The notes beneath the pieces were generated by a model, which was given only the letters and a program-made list of their open reading frames with translations, searched no databases and had not been told where the DNA came from. DNA of 64,000 nucleotides from Alkalihalophilus pseudofirmus (lineage in GTDB: Bacteria > Bacillota > Bacilli > Bacillales > Bacillaceae_D). The stretch covers positions 3,204,001-3,268,000 of the forward strand of contig NZ_CP117835.1 in assembly GCF_029094545.1 (NCBI RefSeq). Direction: 5' to 3'. The translations under genes were made by a program, and so were the position numbers. This document shows, piece after piece, positions 46,270 to 55,301 of the stretch (position 1 is the stretch's first letter; the number at the start of each line of letters is the position of its first letter).

Positions 46270-46770
46270 TTAGTTTGCAGCTTTTGCTGCTTCTATAGCT
46301 GCTTCGTAATCTGGATGATTCGTTGCTTCAGATACATACTCCGCATAAGTTACCACATCATTTGAATCAATAACAAAAACGGAACGAGCTAACAGACGAA
46401 GTTCTTCAATTGCAATACCGAATGCTTGTCCAAATGAAAGCTCACGATGGTCTGATAATGTTTGAACATTTTCAATACCCGCAGCTGCACACCAACGTTT
46501 TTGAGCAAATGGCAAATCTACACTTACCGTTAATACTTCTACATTGCCAAGTGATGATGCCTCTTCATTGAAACGGCGGGTTTGTTGGTCGCAAACACCC
46601 GTATCAATCGATGGAACCACGCTGATTAAACGAACCTTTCCTTTAGTATCAGCCAAAGATACTTCTGATAAATCATTTGCAAGAACTTTAAAATCAGGAG
46701 CTTTTTCCCCAACCTTTACTTCTTTTCCAAGTAACGTTACAGGATTGTTTTTAAATGTAATTTGTGCCAT
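46270..46770 (-). CDS. tpx: Tpx, thiol peroxidase
   Basis: 2-Cys peroxiredoxin of the atypical Tpx type that reduces peroxides with thioredoxin. 166 residues. Peroxidatic cysteine in [14 protein letters not shown] (about 60) and resolving cysteine in KRWCAAAG (about 94) are both present. ATG with GGAGGGTGTTCAC. Stands between ytxK and ytfJ. Confidence 0.96.
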   Translation of the reverse strand: MAQITFKNNPVTLLGKEVKVGEKAPDFKVLANDLSEVSLADTKGKVRLISVVPSIDTGVCDQQTRRFNEEASSLGNVEVLTVSVDLPFAQKRWCAAAGIENVQTLSDHRELSFGQAFGIAIEELRLLARSVFVIDSNDVVTYAEYVSEATNHPDYEAAIEAAKAAN

Positions 46771-46893
46771 GTGAACACCCTCCTATGATCGTTCCAAATT
46801 ATGTACGTACTCATCATACATGAGCAGGGGCCTCAAATTCAAGTAACAACCTATTCATCATCCCCAAAAGGATGCAAACACCAACTTTATACA

Positions 46894-46926
46894 CAAAAAA
46901 AGAGAGTGGGAGGATCCCATTCTCTA
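46894..46926 (-). terminator. Terminator embedded in the ytfJ stop
   Basis: AGAGAATGGGA/TCCCACTCTCT stem and T7 tract; the stem begins in the TAG stop codon. Confidence 0.9.
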
Positions 46927-47418
46927 AATTGGCGGCTGATCATTACGCTGCTGGTAATTCATATTTGAATTATTCGTATACGTTTGATTAGTTGACTGTG
47001 ATTGATTTGAATACGATGCGTTCGTACCTGACTTGATCATTTGTTGAATTTTATCAACTACTTGCGGAGCAAAATCCAATAATTTCTCGTACAGGTGAGT
47101 GCTGCTATCAAGATGAACCATTTTCACACCTTGATGTCCTACTACTAAAAAGGCTATCGGTGTGATAGAAACACCGCCGCCGCTACCGCCGCCAAATGGG
47201 TGCTTTTGCGAGTGTCCTTCTGTAGAAGATGGTCGGTGCTGATCAATGACAAACTCACTTCCGCCAGCTGCAAACCCGAACCCTACTTTAGAAACAGGCA
47301 TGATCACACTTCCATCAGGTGTCTCAACCGGATCCCCAATAATCGTGTTGACATCTACCATTTCTTTAAGATTTTCCATTGCCGTCTTCATTAGCCCTTG
47401 AATAGGATGATCAGACAT
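46924..47418 (-). CDS. ytfJ: YtfJ (GerW family) sporulation protein
   Basis: 164 residues. Core domain 1-120 (IIGDPVETPDGSVIMPVSKVGFGFAAGG and GGGSGGGVSITPIAFLVV, given here as short characteristic segments) followed by a Q/N/S-rich tail (about 130-164) that is probably disordered. In B. subtilis YtfJ is a sporulation-induced protein; GerW affects germination. ATG with AAAGGAGGAAAAGGTT. Upstream ytfI overlaps in operon logic with 34 bases between. Confidence 0.92.
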   Translation of the reverse strand: MSDHPIQGLMKTAMENLKEMVDVNTIIGDPVETPDGSVIMPVSKVGFGFAAGGSEFVIDQHRPSSTEGHSQKHPFGGGSGGGVSITPIAFLVVGHQGVKMVHLDSSTHLYEKLLDFAPQVVDKIQQMIKSGTNASYSNQSQSTNQTYTNNSNMNYQQRNDQPPI

Positions 47419-47452
47419 AACCTTTTCCTCCTTTAAATACCTTCATTCTTTC

Positions 47453-48121
47453 TTACATCGTTTCAGTAGCTTTTTGGTCTTGATCTTGATTCCACTTTGG
47501 TCTTCGTTTCCAATGCTTTATGATCGAAAGACCTACAAAAATAGCATGCCCTATCCGAAACATAAACATGCAAGAAAAATAGGTATGTGAAACAACGGCT
47601 TGATAATGGGGGGTCACAGACATTTTAGGCATCCTATGCATTTTCACATGGTTCCCTACTAGGCCTGCCATCATCCCTTTCAGTGACCAGAGCATACCAG
47701 CAGCAGGTCCTGTTAAAGCAGCATCACCGACGCCAACATCCGAGTACCAATCAAATTTATGCACATGAACATGCCTAAGAAATCTGCGGATAATGCGATT
47801 CAACCCGACTACATGCCTGATCCAACGTTCCGCTAAATGAATATCGTGAATGATTGTTTGCAGCGTTACTTTCTTATCTTTTTTACTTTCTGAGCCAGCT
47901 ATATTTTCTTTTTCCTCTACAATGATTGCTGGTGACTCTTCATTTATTTTTATTAGAGGTGCTTCAAAGGTATATACACGCATCCACCAAATCGTTACAG
48001 CTGCCACTAACAGATCATCATCTTTTGTATGTTTATAAGTGAGTTCTATTTTTATTTTTGTAAGTAACAGGATGAGTAATAAGACAATAACTACAGCAAG
48101 AATGATTAAAAACCAAGTCAT
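47453..48121 (-). CDS. ytfI: YtfI, DUF2953 membrane-anchored protein
   Basis: 222 residues. An N-terminal membrane helix (about 3-21, IILAVVIVLLLILLL) and a basic C-terminal half containing a hydrophobic segment (about 180-200). DUF2953 members, usually next to ytfJ, have unknown function and a likely role in sporulation. ATG with AAAGGGAGTTTAAC. 34 bases before ytfJ, so cotranscription is likely. Confidence 0.85.
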   Translation of the reverse strand: MTWFLIILAVVIVLLLILLLTKIKIELTYKHTKDDDLLVAAVTIWWMRVYTFEAPLIKINEESPAIIVEEKENIAGSESKKDKKVTLQTIIHDIHLAERWIRHVVGLNRIIRRFLRHVHVHKFDWYSDVGVGDAALTGPAAGMLWSLKGMMAGLVGNHVKMHRMPKMSVTPHYQAVVSHTYFSCMFMFRIGHAIFVGLSIIKHWKRRPKWNQDQDQKATETM

Positions 48122-48169
48122 GTTAAACTCCCTTTAAGACAGCGTTGATTATTCTAGGATATCCCTGCC

Positions 48170-48208
48170 AAAAAAAAATAAACCTGTGCGTCATGACACA
48201 CAGGTTTA
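48170..48208 (-). terminator. Terminator after yteJ
   Basis: AAACCTGTG/CACAGGTTT stem and T8 tract on the minus strand, 8 bases after the yteJ stop. Confidence 0.92.
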
Positions 48209-48215
48209 CCCTCTT

Positions 48216-48800
48216 TTATCTTTTTTCATAAATCACATAGGAATCAGCAATCATATCATGCAAGCCTTGCTTAGTAGACGTAAAAGCAACTGTTATATAA
48301 AGAATATAGAGGAGAGCAAAAGACTGGTGTAACACTCGTCCTACTCCTTCTCTAAATATGACCTCTCTCCATGAAAGCAAGTCTCCTTCTTTTGAAACGA
48401 CTCGCAGACCAAATACCATCTTGCCTATAGTCGCACCATAAAACTTAGTCATAAGGGCGAAGTAGGCGAAGAAGAATACGGCTGATACAACTAAGTCAAA
48501 AAATCCGTACATTCCACCCAATGCGTAACGAAGATCCGTTAGATTTAAGATTGGACCAATAAGCAGCCAACGTAAACTCAGCAGCATAAGAGCATCAAGG
48601 CTAAACGCCCAGAATCTCATCCAAAAACCAGCATAGTGCCGCTCTTTCGCATAATAGGTTTCACGCTCTATCTCTTCCTGACGGTTAAGGCCTTCACTTT
48701 CTCTGTTAAGTTGAAGCGAGCGCTCCTGTCTCTTTTTTCTTTGCTGGAGTATACGGCTCCTTCTTGGGCGAGACCCGCGGTTTATCATTCCTTGCTCCAA
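48216..48800 (-). CDS. yteJ: YteJ, RDD-family membrane protein
   Basis: 194 residues. A 60-residue basic N-terminal extension precedes the RDD domain with AGFWMRFWAFSLDALML (about 58-74) and two or three further membrane helices (92-140 and 155-180). RDD proteins are suspected transporters; function unknown. Start is TTG at 48800 with AGGGAGGGATCATT. It directly follows sppA by 12 bases, an operon. Confidence 0.87.
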   Translation of the reverse strand: MEQGMINRGSRPRRSRILQQRKKRQERSLQLNRESEGLNRQEEIERETYYAKERHYAGFWMRFWAFSLDALMLLSLRWLLIGPILNLTDLRYALGGMYGFFDLVVSAVFFFAYFALMTKFYGATIGKMVFGLRVVSKEGDLLSWREVIFREGVGRVLHQSFALLYILYITVAFTSTKQGLHDMIADSYVIYEKR

Positions 48801-48812
48801 AATGATCCCTCC

Positions 48813-49808
48813 CTATTCAGTGTAAAGATATTTTAATGTCGGTGCACGGCGCTCTGTAATTAATTGTTCAATACTTGCCAGTTCATTATTCGAAGATAAC
48901 ATTTTAGCAGCTGTCATTGAAAATAAACTGTACAGACCCGTATCAGCCTCATATTTAATTACACTATAATTTGCACCTAAGTCTTCACGCATCATGGCAA
49001 TCGTATCATCAAGACTTCCAAGCTCATCAACTAAATCTATTTCTAAAGCCTGGTTTCCTGTATAGATTCGCCCGTCTGCTAATTGTCTTACTTCACTTTC
49101 AGACATGTTGCGTCCTTCAGAGATAATACGTACAAACTCATCATAAGACTCATCAATTAATGATTGTAAAATTGCACGGTCGCCTTCTGTCATCTCACGC
49201 GTCGCTGACATGATATCTTTGTATTCTCCGCTTTTAATCGTGTTGAATTTAATACCGTAATTCTCAGCCAGTTCAGCAATATTAATAGACTCCATAATAA
49301 CGCCTAAGGAACCCGTAATCGTCTGTGGGCTAGCTACAATCTTATCAGCCGGTGCTGCTATGTAATAACCACCAGAAGCCGCCATACTGCCCATTGAGAT
49401 ATAGACAGGCTTATTATACTCTTCTTGAACTTCTACGATCTTTTCATGAATTTCTGCACTTTCAACTACCCCGCCGCCTGGTGTATTCACTCGAATAATT
49501 AACCCTTGCACAGAGGAATCCTTCGCAGCATGCTCAATTTGAGAAAGAAAAGCTTGGTGCCTGTAGCCTTGTGCATCAAAAATACTAACAGCATCTCCTG
49601 TATCTTGAATCACTCCATTTAATTCAAGCACAACAATAGAGTTTCCAAAATCGTCTCCTTGTTCAATCACTCTCTCAGCCCAGCCATGTTCACTTCCAAA
49701 CATTCGGTCTAAATCTGCCCCTGCTTGTGAAGTGGCCACATTAACTCCTACAGCAGCTACAACCAACATAAGAGCTGCAATTAAAGCCAGCCAGCGTTTG
49801 CGATTCAT
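48813..49808 (-). CDS. sppA: SppA, signal peptide peptidase
   Basis: Membrane serine protease of the S49 family that degrades cleaved signal peptides. 331 residues, the short Bacillus form. N-terminal signal anchor (about 5-27), conserved LIIRVNTPGGGVVESAEI and the nucleophile serine in MGSMAASGGYYIAA; the lysine base comes from a later YKDI(M)SATR-type segment. ATG with AAGAAGGGGTGGGATC. yteJ follows. Confidence 0.95.
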   Translation of the reverse strand: MNRKRWLALIAALMLVVAAVGVNVATSQAGADLDRMFGSEHGWAERVIEQGDDFGNSIVVLELNGVIQDTGDAVSIFDAQGYRHQAFLSQIEHAAKDSSVQGLIIRVNTPGGGVVESAEIHEKIVEVQEEYNKPVYISMGSMAASGGYYIAAPADKIVASPQTITGSLGVIMESINIAELAENYGIKFNTIKSGEYKDIMSATREMTEGDRAILQSLIDESYDEFVRIISEGRNMSESEVRQLADGRIYTGNQALEIDLVDELGSLDDTIAMMREDLGANYSVIKYEADTGLYSLFSMTAAKMLSSNNELASIEQLITERRAPTLKYLYTE

Positions 49809-49974
49809 GATCCCACCCCTTCTTTTTGTATCACGTTTTGTTTCCGATTACGTAAACGATAATAATTTTTGATTCTTTTCCTGAACAAAGGTTATGATAA
49901 CATAGAATCCTGTCAAATTTCACTTGAAGTGGAACTATTCACCTGATTTAATTCCTCTAGAAAGGATGATTTTG

Positions 49975-50772
49975 ATGATTTCACGTAAAAACCTATACTT
50001 CTTCTTTAAACAAACGCCAGAAATGCAAGACATCGTAACACCTCTTAAAAACTTAGCTGAGGTACATGGCTTTCATTTAGTTCATTCTATTAAAGAAGCA
50101 AATATTGTTGTAAGTGTAGGCGGTGACAATGCGTTCTTGCAAGCATTAAGAAAAACCGGCTTTAGAGAAGACTGTCTTTATATCGGAGTAAATACAGACC
50201 AACTAGGCTTCTACACTGATTTTACAATCAATGACCAGGAACGCATGATTCAAGCGATGAAAAATGAAGAGCTTGAGGTACGCCGCTACCCTGTATTAGA
50301 AGTATCGGTCAATAACGAGAAACCTATTTATTGCTTGAATGAATGTTCTATCCGCTCAAATGTGATTAAGACCTTTGTTATTGATGTTGTCATTGATGAT
50401 TTTGCTTTTGAAACATTTAGAGGAGATGGCATGATTGTTTCCACACCAACAGGCAGCACCGCCTATAATAAATCCGTTAGAGGCGCTGTTATTGACCCTA
50501 CTTTGCCATCTATGCAAGTAAGTGAGCTAGCTTCTTTAAATAATAATCAATACCGTACTCTTGGCAGTCCGTTTGTACTCGGTCCAGATCGTACGTTGCT
50601 TTTAAAAGTGGTCCAAGACGGAAACGACCACCCAATCATCGGCGCAGATAATGAAGCGTTAAGTCTGCGCCATGCTAAAAACATCCGTATTAAGTTAGCA
50701 GACCGACAAATAAAAGTGTTAAAACTTAAAACAAACTCGTTCTGGCAAAAGGTACAGCGAAATTTTTTATAA
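49975..50772 (+). CDS. ytdI: NadK2-type NAD kinase (YtdI/PpnKB), GGDN variant
   Basis: Phosphorylates NAD to NADP. 265 residues. The substrate loops NECSIRSN and FRGDGMIVSTPTGSTAYN are intact. The usual GGDGT motif at about 53-57 is replaced by GGDNA: the catalytic Asp remains, but the following Gly-Thr is Asn-Ala. The ATG at 49975 with AAAGGATGATTTTG is preferred over an upstream in-frame ATG. It is divergent from sppA and followed by the repeat region. Confidence 0.94.
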   Translation: MISRKNLYFFFKQTPEMQDIVTPLKNLAEVHGFHLVHSIKEANIVVSVGGDNAFLQALRKTGFREDCLYIGVNTDQLGFYTDFTINDQERMIQAMKNEELEVRRYPVLEVSVNNEKPIYCLNECSIRSNVIKTFVIDVVIDDFAFETFRGDGMIVSTPTGSTAYNKSVRGAVIDPTLPSMQVSELASLNNNQYRTLGSPFVLGPDRTLLLKVVQDGNDHPIIGADNEALSLRHAKNIRIKLADRQIKVLKLKTNSFWQKVQRNFL

Positions 50773-50825
50773 GAAAAGAATAACGATGAGCTTGATAGTC
50801 CAAGGTTATTCCCACTGAAGTAGAT

Positions 50826-50954
50826 GTTGATCTCCGCTGCAGGCATTCGCTTTCCGCGGGCGGACCGGGAGCTTCCTCGTCGCTTTGCTCCTGTGGGGCC
50901 TCCCATGGTCAACGCTCATTCCACAGGAGTCTCGTACCTTCCGCTCCAATCAAC
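50826..50954 (+). repeat. Dispersed Bacillaceae repeat, copy A
   Basis: GC-rich, palindromic element with a CTCCGCTGCAGGCATTCGCT start and inner CTTTCCGCGGGCGG and CCTCGTCGCTTTGCTCCTG segments. Ends GTTGAT and ATCAAC are inverted. I recognise this family as common in non-cereus Bacillaceae genomes. Far from coding sequence; function unknown. Confidence 0.75.
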
Positions 50955-51108
50955 GGAGCGTGGAGGTTGTATAAAACTCCCATTTTTATTTGAATCTGTT
51001 CAGTGAACTTAGCAGATAACCCCAAGGATATCTTGTTTCTTATAATTTGAACTGATCCATATCTAACTCGTTCCACATAATAATTACAGAAAGCAATAAC
51101 TTAGCGGA

Positions 51109-51213
51109 TGAACTATACGGAGACTTCTACGGGGACTAGAGCAGGAGTGAGATCCCACAGGGCTTTGCCCGAGGAAGCTCACCAGCTCCCCGTGAAAAGC
51201 GAAGTATAGTTCA
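51109..51213 (-). repeat. Dispersed Bacillaceae repeat, copy B (diverged)
   Basis: Same family as copy A, opposite orientation: GGAGACTTCTACGGG, GAGATCCCACAGGG, GAGGAAGCTCACC and GTGAAAAGCGAAG. Terminal arms TGAACTATAC/GTATAGTTCA pair over 10 bp although they differ from copy A, so pairing is kept while sequence varies. Confidence 0.7.
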
Positions 51214-51375
51214 GGAGCGGCAAGTACGCTCCCCCATGGTTTAGGTACTTGAGACTTTAAACAAGCTTTGAACCATAACTACACCGCCCTACTTAGTAAT
51301 TACACAGTGCAATTACACACCCAGCAGATGAACGATATAAAAACACCTGTATGAACCAACTCAGCAAAAAACGAA

Positions 51376-51410
51376 AAAGACGACTTATTTACTTGAAATA
51401 AGTCGTCTTT
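51376..51410 (-). terminator. Terminator of the amidohydrolase gene
   Basis: AAAGACGACTTATTT/AAATAAGTCGTCTTT 15-bp stem, loop of 5, T-rich tail; 4 bases after the stop. Confidence 0.95.
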
Positions 51411-51413
51411 CGA

Positions 51414-53009
51414 CTATTTATTCTTTTGATACATGATAGAGTCATCAACTACCGTCATAAGGACTTCTGCATGTAATAGGTGATCAGGGTCTCCTCCAAA
51501 AACATTGTGATTTAAAACAGTAAAATCAGCAGCATAACCTGGTGCAATCAAGCCACGCTCACTCTCTTTTTCAATCGCACTAGCACTGCCTGTTGTAAAT
51601 AACTTTACAGCTTCAAACATCGATAGCTTTTGATCAGGTAAATACCCTTCATGCGTTTCGCCTGGTTTCTTTCTCGTTACCGCTGCATGGATGCCTAATA
51701 GCGGATCCACGGGTTCAATAGGAGCATCCGATCCTCCCGCACAATGAAGACCTTCTTCAATTAATGTTTTCCAAGCAAAGGAATAAGGCAGACGCTCTTC
51801 ACCAAGCCGCTCCATAACCCAAGGGAAGTCCGCAGCCACAAAACGTGGTTGAATATCAAGAACTATGCGCAACTTCTTCAACCGCTCAATTAAATCTTGA
51901 TTGATGACTTGTACATGGATTAATCGATCACGCCCATTTGTACAAGGATACTTTTCAATCGCATCAATTGCTAAGCGCAGAGCTTCATCTCCGATTGTGT
52001 GAATAGCAACAGGCATGTCTTCATCACGTGCCCGTTTTACTAAGTTTTCAAGCTCGCTCTGTTGATGCATTGCCACTCCGCTTGTTCTTGGGTCATCCGT
52101 ATAAGGTGCGCTAAGAAGAGCCGTTCTTCCGCCTAGTGCTCCATCGGCAAAGATCTTCATGGGTCCCAGTTCAATATAAGGAGTTACTTCACCCTTACTG
52201 TAGCCTGATTCTTTCATCTCATCTATAGCTTCATGATGGACAAGCAAATGTGCTCTAAATTTACAATCTACTCCATTGATCACTTCATTGAATGCATCAA
52301 ATGTCTGTTTAAAGCCGCCGTAATAATTCAAATCCTCCGTATGTCCTCCAACTAAACCTAAGCGGAGCATATCCTCTACTGCTGTTTGAAGTGCTCGTTT
52401 TACATAAGCTTTATCAACAGGAGGAATGACCGATTTAACTAACTCAGTCGCCGCATCAAGCAAATAGCCAGTCGGCATTCCATCTGCATCACGAACAATC
52501 ACCCCTCCTTCAGGATCAGGGGTGTCTTTTGTAATTCCAGCCAGTTCTAACGCCTTAGAATTTACTAAAGCTGCGTGCCTGCATATGCGCGTTAAGTACA
52601 TTGGATGAGATGTTGTTATTTCATCTAATTCCATCCGGTGAAAAATCTTTCGATCTATAAAGTTATTCTCATTCCACCCTTCTGCAAATACCCATTCACC
52701 AGGCAGTGTGTCCTTTACTTTTTTTATCAGTTGATGAACCATTTCACTCGCTTGAGTGGTTTCTGATAAGTCGAGACGGATTAACCGTTCACCATGACCT
52801 ACCATATGCAGGTGACTGTCTACTAAACCTGGATAAACGTATGCTCCTTCTATATCAACCTTCTTGGTGATGCGTTCTGAATATGCTGATGAAAGATCCT
52901 CTGCGCTGCCATGATCAATGATCTGTCCTTCTTCAACATATACAGCATCCGTTGTTTCACCCTCTTTTCTCATTGTAAAAAACGTCCCATTCCACCAAAG
53001 AGTCCCCAC
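51414..53009 (-). CDS. ytcJ: YtcJ-type amidohydrolase
   Basis: 531-residue metal-dependent hydrolase of the amidohydrolase-3 family. Metal ligands VDSHLHMVGHG (about 63-73), HVQVINQ and later GSDAPIEPVDP are present. The substrate is unknown; a position between the NAD kinase and acyl-CoA synthetase genes matches B. subtilis ytcJ. Start is GTG with AGGAGGGAATACA. Confidence 0.9.
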   Translation of the reverse strand: MGTLWWNGTFFTMRKEGETTDAVYVEEGQIIDHGSAEDLSSAYSERITKKVDIEGAYVYPGLVDSHLHMVGHGERLIRLDLSETTQASEMVHQLIKKVKDTLPGEWVFAEGWNENNFIDRKIFHRMELDEITTSHPMYLTRICRHAALVNSKALELAGITKDTPDPEGGVIVRDADGMPTGYLLDAATELVKSVIPPVDKAYVKRALQTAVEDMLRLGLVGGHTEDLNYYGGFKQTFDAFNEVINGVDCKFRAHLLVHHEAIDEMKESGYSKGEVTPYIELGPMKIFADGALGGRTALLSAPYTDDPRTSGVAMHQQSELENLVKRARDEDMPVAIHTIGDEALRLAIDAIEKYPCTNGRDRLIHVQVINQDLIERLKKLRIVLDIQPRFVAADFPWVMERLGEERLPYSFAWKTLIEEGLHCAGGSDAPIEPVDPLLGIHAAVTRKKPGETHEGYLPDQKLSMFEAVKLFTTGSASAIEKESERGLIAPGYAADFTVLNHNVFGGDPDHLLHAEVLMTVVDDSIMYQKNK

Positions 53010-53089
53010 TGTATTCCCTCCTGAAGTTGTAACATCATGTCATTTTTATTCTATCGTGACAGAAAACATAGCAAGATGCAATCTAGAGC

Positions 53090-53126
53090 AAAAAGAAAAA
53101 GCATGGCTGCTATTTAAGCCATACTT
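53090..53126 (-). terminator. Terminator of the acyl-CoA synthetase gene
   Basis: AAGTATGGC/GCCATGCTT with one mismatch, tail TTTCTTTTT. Confidence 0.75.
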
Positions 53127-53185
53127 CCTCTTCTTTATCCTGTACGAGCGCTCGCTCACCAAAGAATAAAGGATATTATCTCTTT

Positions 53186-54778
53186 TTAAGCTTCTGCATA
53201 TTTCGCTTTTTCTTGCTGACGAAGCTCAATACGTCTAATCTTCCCTGATGTCGTCTTTGGAAGCTCGTTTACAAACTCAATTTTTCTTGGGTATTTATAT
53301 GGTGCTGTCATCACTTTCACATGCTCTTGCAATTCAGCTACAAGTTGATCATCAGCTACTGCCTTTTCATCTCTTAATACGATAAATGCTTTTACAACAT
53401 TCCCTCTAATCTCATCAGGAGAAGCTACAACAGCACACTCTTTCACAGCTGGGTGCTTTGTAAGGGCATCTTCTACTTCAAAAGGTCCTATTGTATATCC
53501 AGAGCTGATAATGATATCATCACTGCGCCCTTCAAACCAGAAGTATCCATCTTCATCTAATTTAGCTTGGTCTCCTGTAATATAGTAGTCTCCTCTATAC
53601 GCCATCGCTGTACGTTCAGGATCTTTATAGTATTCACGGAACAATGCAGGGGCACTCTCGTGCACAGCTATATCGCCAACTTCACCTGGCTGAACCGGAA
53701 CACCACTCTCATCCACAATCGCTACCTCATTACCTGGTGTCGGCTTGCCCATAGAACCAGGCTTAATTTCCATCCCTTGAAGTGTACCAATGAGTAAGGT
53801 ATTTTCTGTTTGTCCGTACCCATCACGAACATTTACATTGAATGCTTTTTTAAAGGTTTCAATAACTTGACGGTTAAGAGGCTCACCAGCAGAAACTGTA
53901 CTTCTAAGCTCTGGTAATTTATAACTTTCAATTGATTCAACTTTAGCCATTAGGCGATATTCAGTTGGTGTACAGCATAATACATTAATTTTCTCATCTT
54001 CTAGACGTTGAAGGTACTCGTTAGGGTCAAAGCGGCCATGGTAGACATATGCTGTCGCGCCTACTCCAATGGTTGATAAGAAAGGACTCCAAATCCATTT
54101 CTGCCAGCCAGGAGCTGCTGTCGCCCAAACTTTATCTCCCTCTTGTACATCAAGCCACATTTTTGAAGCAACTTGAAGGTGCGCGTAAGCCCATCCGTGT
54201 GTATGTACAACCGCTTTTGGATTCCCTGTTGTACCAGATGTGTAAGGAAGGAAAGCAAGCTCGTCCCTATTTGTTTCTGCACCTGCATAGTAATCGCTTT
54301 CATTTTCAGCTGCAGCAACTAAATCTACCCATCCTTCTAATGTTTGTCCAACGATTAGTTTAGCGTGAAGAGTAGGAGTTGAATCTCCTAGAGATTGAAT
54401 TTCATCGGTAAAACCAGTGTAAGCAATAACAGCTTTTGCTTCTGCATGATTAATCCTATAAGCTAGATCTTTTGCACGAAGCATTTCAGAACAAGGAATA
54501 ATGACAAGCCCTGCTTTTAAACAAGCTAAATATGAAAAATAAGCTTCTGGAACCCTTGGTAAAATAAGAAGGACCTTATCTCCTTGATTTAACCCTTGGC
54601 TTAATAAAGCATTAGCAAAGCGGTTTGTTTGAGCTACTAATTCAGGGTAAGAAATGATGCGGCGGTTATTCTTATCATCTGACCAATCAATAGCAATTCG
54701 TTCTGTGTCTTTTGCATAACGTTCTACTTCATGAGATAAATTGTAAATCTCTGGTGCGATAAGTTGTTCTCTTTCCAT
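53186..54778 (-). CDS. ytcI: Acyl-CoA synthetase (YtcI/MbcS type)
   Basis: ANL-superfamily adenylating enzyme that makes acyl-CoA, probably from short branched acids, as reported for MbcS-type synthetases. 530 residues. ATP loop LPYTSGTTGNPKAVVHTH (about 185-202), YGQTENTLLIG (about 325), DYYITGDQAKLDEDG and the C-terminal lysine in PKTTSGKIRRIE. ATG at 54778 with GAGGAGGATGATT. Confidence 0.9.
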   Translation of the reverse strand: MEREQLIAPEIYNLSHEVERYAKDTERIAIDWSDDKNNRRIISYPELVAQTNRFANALLSQGLNQGDKVLLILPRVPEAYFSYLACLKAGLVIIPCSEMLRAKDLAYRINHAEAKAVIAYTGFTDEIQSLGDSTPTLHAKLIVGQTLEGWVDLVAAAENESDYYAGAETNRDELAFLPYTSGTTGNPKAVVHTHGWAYAHLQVASKMWLDVQEGDKVWATAAPGWQKWIWSPFLSTIGVGATAYVYHGRFDPNEYLQRLEDEKINVLCCTPTEYRLMAKVESIESYKLPELRSTVSAGEPLNRQVIETFKKAFNVNVRDGYGQTENTLLIGTLQGMEIKPGSMGKPTPGNEVAIVDESGVPVQPGEVGDIAVHESAPALFREYYKDPERTAMAYRGDYYITGDQAKLDEDGYFWFEGRSDDIIISSGYTIGPFEVEDALTKHPAVKECAVVASPDEIRGNVVKAFIVLRDEKAVADDQLVAELQEHVKVMTAPYKYPRKIEFVNELPKTTSGKIRRIELRQQEKAKYAEA

Positions 54779-54914
54779 AATCATCCTCCTCAATTATACA
54801 TAAACCTTTACACATACACCTTGCTTCATTACAGGACTATTTTTTTCGATGTCCTCCTCCACATTATACAGAAAAAAATGATTTTTTTGAATATTATTTT
54901 CATAAAGATTGTGA

Positions 54915-54950
54915 ACAAAAATAAAAAGAGAGCGGATGATCCGCCCTCTT
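54915..54950 (-). terminator. Terminator of the SASP gene
   Basis: AAGAGGGCGG/CCGCTCTCTT stem with ATTTTTTT-type tail on the minus strand, 18 bases after the stop. Confidence 0.9.
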
Positions 54951-54967
54951 AAGCCATTCATATAATA

Positions 54968-55171
54968 TTAGTATTGTTGTCCGCCGAATTGTTGTTCAGC
55001 CATTTGAACTAGACGTTTAGTGATTTCACCACCTACAGATCCGTTAGCACGAGCTGTAGCATCAGGTCCTAATTGTACACCAAACTCAGAAGCGATTTCA
55101 TATTTCATTTGATCAAGTGCTTGTTGTACGCCAGGTACTACAAGTTGATTTGAGCTGTTGTTGTTAGCCAT
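54968..55171 (-). CDS. sspA: Alpha/beta-type small acid-soluble spore protein
   Basis: 67-residue DNA-binding spore protein that protects DNA from UV and heat and is degraded on germination. The GPR cleavage site EIASEFG (about 27-33) and the DNA-binding segment [22 protein letters not shown] (given in part) are conserved. ATG with AAGGAGGTGAGACAC. A sigma-G promoter lies upstream. Symbol by position next to thiI as in B. subtilis. Confidence 0.95.
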   Translation of the reverse strand: MANNNSSNQLVVPGVQQALDQMKYEIASEFGVQLGPDATARANGSVGGEITKRLVQMAEQQFGGQQY

Positions 55172-55195
55172 GTGTCTCACCTCCTTCTGTACTTA

Positions 55196-55226
55196 TAGAA
55201 TGAGTCACATGGCTGTTTAACATGCA
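55196..55226 (-). promoter_or_regulatory. Sigma-G promoter of the SASP gene
   Basis: TGCATG, 18-base spacer, CATTCTA fit the sigma-G consensus TGHATR and CATNHTA on the minus strand, 24 bases before the ATG. Confidence 0.75.
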
Positions 55227-55301
55227 CATTATTTTATGGTAATTAATGAGAGAAATAGATTGACGCTACTTTGGCTTCTACATTAACTAGCAAAAGTATG
55301 G

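Larger units (their letters stand above)
50773..51413. other. 641-base gap with two inverted repeats
   Basis: No protein gene. It contains repeat copies A (50826-50954) and B (51109-51213) and the amidohydrolase terminator. Between them lies A/T-rich sequence with short repeats such as ATTACACA (twice near 51300-51320). Confidence 0.8.
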
